A DNA stretch of 64,000 nucleotides, from the NCBI RefSeq assembly GCF_026745355.1, contig NC_079206.1:24473937-24537936 (forward strand), written 5' to 3'. Each line of letters opens with the position of its first letter. Position 1 is the stretch's first letter. Shown one piece after another: positions 59,201 to 64,000 of this stretch. A model generated the notes under the pieces. The model made no database searches, had not been told where the DNA came from, and was given only the letters and a program-made list of their open reading frames with translations. The stretch is from Beta vulgaris subsp. vulgaris. Its lineage: Eukaryota > Streptophyta > Magnoliopsida > Caryophyllales > Amaranthaceae. A program made the position numbers and the translations under genes.

Positions 59201-62200
59201 GTTTTATGGATTTAAATATTATTAGGTTAATGTTTGGAGGTAGTTCTTGTATTTTCAGATCTATAATATCTTAATCTTTGTTTTGATTAATGTTCTTGTA
59301 TTTTCAGATCTATAATATCTTAATCTTTGTTTTGATTAATGTTCTTGTATTTTCAGATCTATAATTTCTTCTATTCTGTATATTAGTTTTTGTTCCTTTT
59401 TGTTTCGTTCTTTTTTTTTTGTTTTGGGTTTAGTTGCATGGTAGATCTATAATTTCTTCTCTTCTGTATATTTGGGTTTAGTTGCATTGTAGATCTATAA
59501 TTTCTTCTCTTCTGGATTTGGATGGTTTACTTTAAAGTTTAATGCAAATGTTAAAAATTCAGAAAATGTGATTAAGAGTAAAAAATGTCGACAAAAAAAA
59601 ATTTTTTTTTTTTTGTAAGGTGCGCTTTTTAGTAAAAGCCAGCCCTTCTAGCTTAGAAGGTGCGCTTACTAAAAGCAGCAGCCCTTAACTCAAGGCTGCG
59701 CTTTTAACTAAAAAGCTGCGCTCTTCCTTGTGAAGGGTTACGCTTGTCTAGCGCAGCCCTGCTTAAAAAGTGAAGGGCTGCTATTGAAAGGGCTGCTGTC
59801 AAAAAGTGCAGCCCTACAGGCCTTTTTCAGCGCAGCCCTTCTTCATTTTTCCACTAGTGCCAAAACGATTTCGTGCACGTAGGTATAGGGTAAATTAATG
59901 GGTACGATGGTCTTCATTTGGGTACGGGGCTGGGTATGTTTTTGACCTTCGAAATTCAGAACTCAGAAGACTCATCACTCCTTCGAAACTCTCGCTCTTC
60001 CCTCCGGCGTATCTTCGGCGACTCTTCTTCGCTCTTCCCTCCGTTGTTCTCCTCTCTGTTCTGGTGAACTTTTTTATTTTTGGTGTGGTGACTAGTGAAG
60101 GGGAAAGGTTAAACTAATGAAGATTGAGATGTCACGTGAAAGTGAGATTAGAGTGTGGTGTTATTGGTGTACAGGTGTAGTACAACTGTCAAATTCTAAC
60201 AAAAAAAAGTTGTAGTCTTTGCATGTTAGTTTGTCCTTTCTCTACTACTTCTTTTCTTTTTTTTTTGTTTTGTTTTGCTAAATCAAATTATTCATAATCT
60301 TATATGCCATGACGTTTAGGATTTTTAAGCCATCTGAGTCCGTTTAAGCCTCCAAATAGGCATTTTAAGTTTTTTCGAATTTTTTTTCCTTAATTATGTA
60401 TTAGGATTTTGTTTTATGGATTTAAACATCATTAGGTTAATGTTTGGAGGTAGTTCTTGTATTTTCAGATCTATAATATCTTAATCTTTGTTTTGTTTAA
60501 TGTTCTTGGATTTTCAGATTTATAATATCTTAATCTTTGTTTTGATTAATGTTCTTGTATTTTCAGATCTATAATTTCTTCTCTTCTGTATATTAGTTTT
60601 TGTTCCTTTTCGTTTCGTTCTTTTTTTTGTTTTGGATTTAGTTGCATGGTAGATCTATAATTTCTTCTCTTCTGTATATTTGGGTTTAGTTGCATTGTAG
60701 ATCTATAATTTCTTCTCTTCTGGATTTGGATGGTTTACTTCAAAGTTTAATGCAAATGTTAAAATTCAGAAAATGTGAGATTAATAGTTAAAAAAATGTC
60801 GACAAAAAAATTTTTTTTTTTTGGTAGGAAGGGCTGCGCTTTTACCTAAAAAGCGCGCCCTTTCTAAGCCTAGAAGGGTTGCACTTTTACCTAAAAAGCG
60901 CAGCCCTGCTAAGCTTCAAGGGCTGCGCTTGTCTAGCGCAGCCCACTTAAAAAGTGAAGGGCTGCTATTGAAAGGGCTGCTGTCAACAAGCGCAGCCCTA
61001 CAGGCCTTTTTCAGCGCAGCCCTTCTTCATTTTTCCACTAGTGCGAAAACGATTTCGTGCACGTAGGTATGGGGTAAATTAATGGGTGCGACGGTCTTCA
61101 TTTGGTTACGGGCTGGGTACGTTTTTGACCTTCGAAATTGAGAACTCAGAAGACTCATCACTCCTTTGAAACTCTCGCTCTTCCCTCCGTTCTCCTCCGG
61201 CGTATCTTCGGCGACTCTTCTTCGCTCTTCCCTCCGTTGTTCTCCTCTCCGTTCTAGTGAATTTTTTTTTTTTTAGTGTGGTGACTAGTGAAGGGGAAAG
61301 GTTAAACTAATGAAGATGTGTTATGTCACGTGAAAGTGAGAAGAGAGAGTGGTGTTATTGGTGTACAGGTGTAGTACAACTGTCAAAGTTCTAACAAAAA
61401 AAGTTGTAGTCTTTGCACTTTGTCAGTTTGTCCTTTCTCTACTGCTTCTTTTTTTTTGTTTTGTTTTGCTAAATCAAATTATTCATAATCTTATATGCCG
61501 TGACGTTTCGGCTTTTTAAGCCATCCGAGTTCGTTTAAGCCTCCAAACAGGCATTTTAAATTTTTCCGAATTTTTTTCCCTTAATTATGTATTAGGGTTT
61601 GTTTTATGGATTTAAACATTATTAGGTTAATGTTTGGAGGTAGTTCTTGTAGTTTCAGATCTATAATATCTTAATCTTTGTTTTGATTAATGTTCTTGTA
61701 TATTCAGTTCTATAATATCTTAATCTTTGTTTTGATTAATATTCTTGGATTTTAAGGTCTATAATTTCTTCTCTTCTGTATATTAGTTTTTGTTCCTTTT
61801 CGTTTCGTTCTTTTTTGTTTGTTTTGGGTTTAGTTGCATGGTCGATCTATAATTTATTCTCTTCTGTATTTTTGGGTTTTTGCATTGTAGATCTATAATT
61901 TCTTCTCTTCTGTAATTTCTTCTCTTCTGGATTTGGATGGTTTACTTTAAAGTTTAATGCAAATGTTAAAATTCAGAAAATGTGGGATTAATAGTAAAAA
62001 AATGTCGGAAAAAAAAATCTATTTATTTTTGGTAGGTTGGGCTGCGCTTTTACCTAAAAAGTGCAGCCTTTCTAAGTTTCAAGGGCTGTGCTTTTAACTA
62101 AAAAGCGCAGCCCTTCCTTGTGAACGGTTGCGCTTGTCTAGCGCAGCCCTACTTAAAAAGTGAAGGGCTGCTATTAAAAGGGCTGCTGTCAAAAAGCGCA

Positions 62201-62705
62201 GCCCTACAGGCCTTTTTCAGCGCAGCCCTTCTTCATTTTTCCACTAGTGCCAAAACGATTTCGTGCACGTAGGTATGGGGTAAACTAATGAGTACGATGG
62301 TCTTCATTTGGTACGGGCGGGTACGTTTTTGACCTTCGAAATTCAGAACTCAGAAGACTCATCACTCCTTCGAAACTCTCGCTCTTCCCTCCGTTGTCCT
62401 CCGGCGTATCTTCGGCGACTCTTCTTCGCTCTTCCCTCCGTTGTTCTCCTCTCCGTTCTGGTGAACTCTTTTATTTTTAGTGTGGTGACTAGTGAAGGGG
62501 AAAGATTAAACTAATGAAGATGTGAGATGTCACGTGAAAGTGTGAAGAGAGGTGTGTTATTGGTGTACAGGTGTAGTACAGCTGTCAAAGTTCTAACAAA
62601 AAAGTTGTAGTCTTTGCACTTTGTCAGTTTGTCCTTTCTCTACTGCTTCTTTTCTTTTTTTTTTGTTTTGTTTTGCTAAATCAAATTATTCATAATCTTA
62701 TATGC
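55563..62705. repeat. Six-copy tandem array of a CACTA/flank chimeric unit (~1.19 kb)
   Basis: Units: 55,563-56,742, 56,743-57,958, 57,959-59,096, 59,097-60,307, 60,308-61,498 and 61,499-62,705. Each starts with GTGACGTTTAGG-type sequence from inside the CACTA, runs through its 3' end CACTAGTG, and then 460 bp of non-CACTA flank ending TCATAATCTTATATGC. Units are highly alike, and differ mainly in homopolymer length and number of subterminal GGGCTGCGCTTTT repeats. Confidence 0.93.
55670..56000. repeat. Nested ~50 bp subrepeats inside each array unit
   Basis: TTTTCAGATCTATAATATC followed by TTAATCTTTGTTTTGATTAA recurs two or three times per unit, and GATCTATAATTTCTTCTCTT recurs several times. 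The same pattern appears in all six units at matching positions (for example 56,880, 58,090, 59,230, 60,430 and 61,640). Confidence 0.8.
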
Positions 62706-62978
62706 TTTTTTTGGTGAAATATATTTTTACATATTCTAAAAAAGAAAGTTTATATATGTTTTATATGTATGTTTTTTAATATTTTCGTATAAAAATAAAC
62801 GAAGATTTATTTAGGAAAAACTGAACCTAATATTTTTCATTAAAATGTATTTACATTTTTTTTTTGTCGAATTTCAGCGGTACCTGTTTTCGGAAATTTT
62901 GATTTTGCCGTTTTTCGTCCATGTACCATATCCGTTCCTGTACCCGTATGGCCGTATCAGTGCTACTTAGCCCTCGCC

Positions 62979-63171
62979 TACCACCCCCGAAAGCCTTCTC
63001 CCCTGCCAATCAATCTCCTTAAAAATCTAGATGACATAAGTATACAATAATAATAAAAATTGCCAAAAAGACAAAGAAAACAATATAAAATCGACAACAA
63101 TAAAAAAAATGAATTCAAAAGCTCAAAGATGAACGTATACATAATGATATTGCTGCAGAAAAACTCACAAG
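62979..63171. other. Intergenic DNA
   Basis: A/T-rich sequence right of the TIR-bounded element. No feature recognised. Confidence 0.4.
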
Positions 63172-63465
63172 TTACAAATGAAAATTCAAGCATTGAACCA
63201 CTGAGGAACCCTTAGGAATAACAATAATGACATCCGACCACACAATCAACCCCCATAATGCACCACAACTATCTTTCCTAACCAAAATCTCAGCACAAAG
63301 CACCTCTATTATCTTCCTGTTCATTTTTTCCTCCACACCATAAACAACCTTCCAACCCACATTAGCCATATTAGCACCAAACAAGAACTTGGGCAAACTC
63401 TTATGTACCCCTTTCAACTCCTTGCACACATTCTCCCCAAAATTAAAACGTCTTATCTTCCCCAA
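63172..63465 (-). CDS. Hypothetical 97-residue ORF
   Basis: ATG at 63,465. It reads MGKIRRFNFGENVCKELKGV and ends SSVVQCLNFHL, with a hydrophobic GLIVWSDVIIVI stretch near residue 75. I do not recognise the family. Composition is protein-like, but the frame is short. It could be an exon remnant, a gene scrap, or chance. Confidence 0.25.
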   Translation of the reverse strand: MGKIRRFNFGENVCKELKGVHKSLPKFLFGANMANVGWKVVYGVEEKMNRKIIEVLCAEILVRKDSCGALWGLIVWSDVIIVIPKGSSVVQCLNFHL

Positions 63466-63921
63466 TTAAGCATATCAATACACCATACCATACACCTACG
63501 AAGCACTGACACGCTGTGAACTAATGAATATTACTGAATAGTATACTAATTGACGCCACACTTTACAGAATGAACTAACGATTCACTAGTGAATAGTGAT
63601 GTGATTGATGATTCAGTTTTACAAGGTTTTTTTATAATTTTGTACCGACAATTTCCAAAGTTTCGTATATGATCATGTAACTTTTTTTAGTTAATCAATT
63701 TGTTTCCAATTATATTAATATCATCATATTAATTAATTAGCCATGAGTTAATAAAGACAATTCTTTTTTGCAAGTTAATTAATTAGTTTATATGATCATG
63801 CAACTTTTACATTAACTTAATAGTTGATAAATTACATTATTTGTAATTTAAAATATTTATGATTAATGTTTTTTTATTCATATATTTGCAGCTTTTGTCG
63901 ATCTATTTCACTATTTGTGAT
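63466..63921. other. A/T-rich flank with possible 5' intron end
   Basis: No gene. ATATTTGCAG at about 63,882-63,891 could be a splice acceptor leading to the ATG at 63,922. Confidence 0.3.
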
Positions 63922-64000
63922 ATGTCTAATCCTCAATCTAGTAGTGCAAATGACAAATCTAAGAAAGATGATATAGATAAACCTCTTTGGAAATATATCT
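63922..64000 (+). CDS. Start of a possible hAT-type (BED finger) transposase, cut by window end
   Basis: 26 codons are visible: a serine/lysine/aspartate-rich start (MSNPQSSSANDKSKKDD) and then DKPLWKYI. K-x-x-LWKYV at the beginning of a BED-type zinc finger is common in plant hAT transposases and in domesticated relatives. With only 79 bp the call is tentative. Confidence 0.35.
   Translation, partial: MSNPQSSSANDKSKKDDIDKPLWKYI

Larger units (their letters stand above)
55026..62970. mobile_element. Older TIR-bounded element enclosing the CACTA insertion and array
   Basis: The left end reads CTATGAAGCACGGGTACG. The reverse complement of the right end reads CTAAGTAGCACTGATACG. The 8 bp outside are CCCTCCCC (55,018-55,025) and CCCTCGCC (62,971-62,978). 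Multiple GTACC/GGTACG words lie near both ends. An 8 bp duplication would suggest a hAT-like element, but the flank is C-rich and could match by chance. No transposase is seen. Confidence 0.45.

Noticed and set aside
55563..62705. CRISPR-like regular repeat array
   Set aside because: Units are ~1.2 kb, near-identical throughout and eukaryotic. There are no short repeats with unique spacers and no cas genes.

Overview
This is eukaryotic nuclear DNA from a flowering plant, most likely a eudicot. The evidence is a spliced plant-specific gene, plant-type LTR retrotransposons (Sirevirus-like Copia, Athila, Tat/Retand, a chromovirus-derived non-autonomous family, Cassandra), CACTA and Stowaway DNA elements, and A/T-rich intergenic DNA. 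I cannot fix the species from sequence alone. There are no bacterial or organellar features.

Layout. 1-9.0 kb: a degenerate Sirevirus-like Copia element on the minus strand (LTR, PBS, gag with two zinc knuckles, protease, integrase, RT, RNase H) followed by an env-like third ORF that is cut by a small TIR element. 9.0-13.4 kb: two MITE-like elements and a diverged ~1.1 kb tandem duplication. 13.4-15.7 kb: a compact Copia derivative that keeps an open 645-codon gag-protease frame and has lost integrase, RT and RNase H. 15.7-18.0 kb: old LTR and antisense-ORF debris. 18,019-31,505: a nearly complete Athila-type Gypsy element (minus strand, target duplication CTCAT) that split an older Tat-type Gypsy element, whose pol remains lie at 31.5-36.4 kb. 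36.9-44.7 kb: a three-level nest. A 4.7 kb non-autonomous LTR element with 2.1 kb LTRs (target duplication CCTGG) sits inside the 5S-like promoter of a Cassandra LTR. That Cassandra (target duplication GAATT) sits inside the gag of a second Athila. 44.9-45.7 kb: a third Athila-type LTR. 46.3-47.6 kb: a dimeric ~445 bp satellite.

The only clear host gene lies at 49,974-53,854 (minus). It has four exons and encodes a 770-residue EEIG1/EHBP1-type (NT-C2) protein. A Stowaway MITE lies just beyond its 3' side. Its 5' leader is pyrimidine-rich.

55.0-63.0 kb: a CACTA element (3 bp target duplication CCA) inserted into an older TIR-bounded element, and then six ~1.2 kb tandem copies of a unit made of the 3' half of the CACTA plus its flank. 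The amplification junction has TATGC microhomology, so a transposon insertion appears to have become a young satellite. The window ends in the first codons of a possible hAT/BED-finger transposase.

The most interesting signals are the CACTA-derived satellite, the arrays of the dyad GGTGCG-GG-CGCACC in the Athila LTRs (with different short-repeat clusters in the two other Athila-type LTRs), the split and duplicated Cassandra parts, and the gag-only Copia whose stop codon lies inside its LTR.
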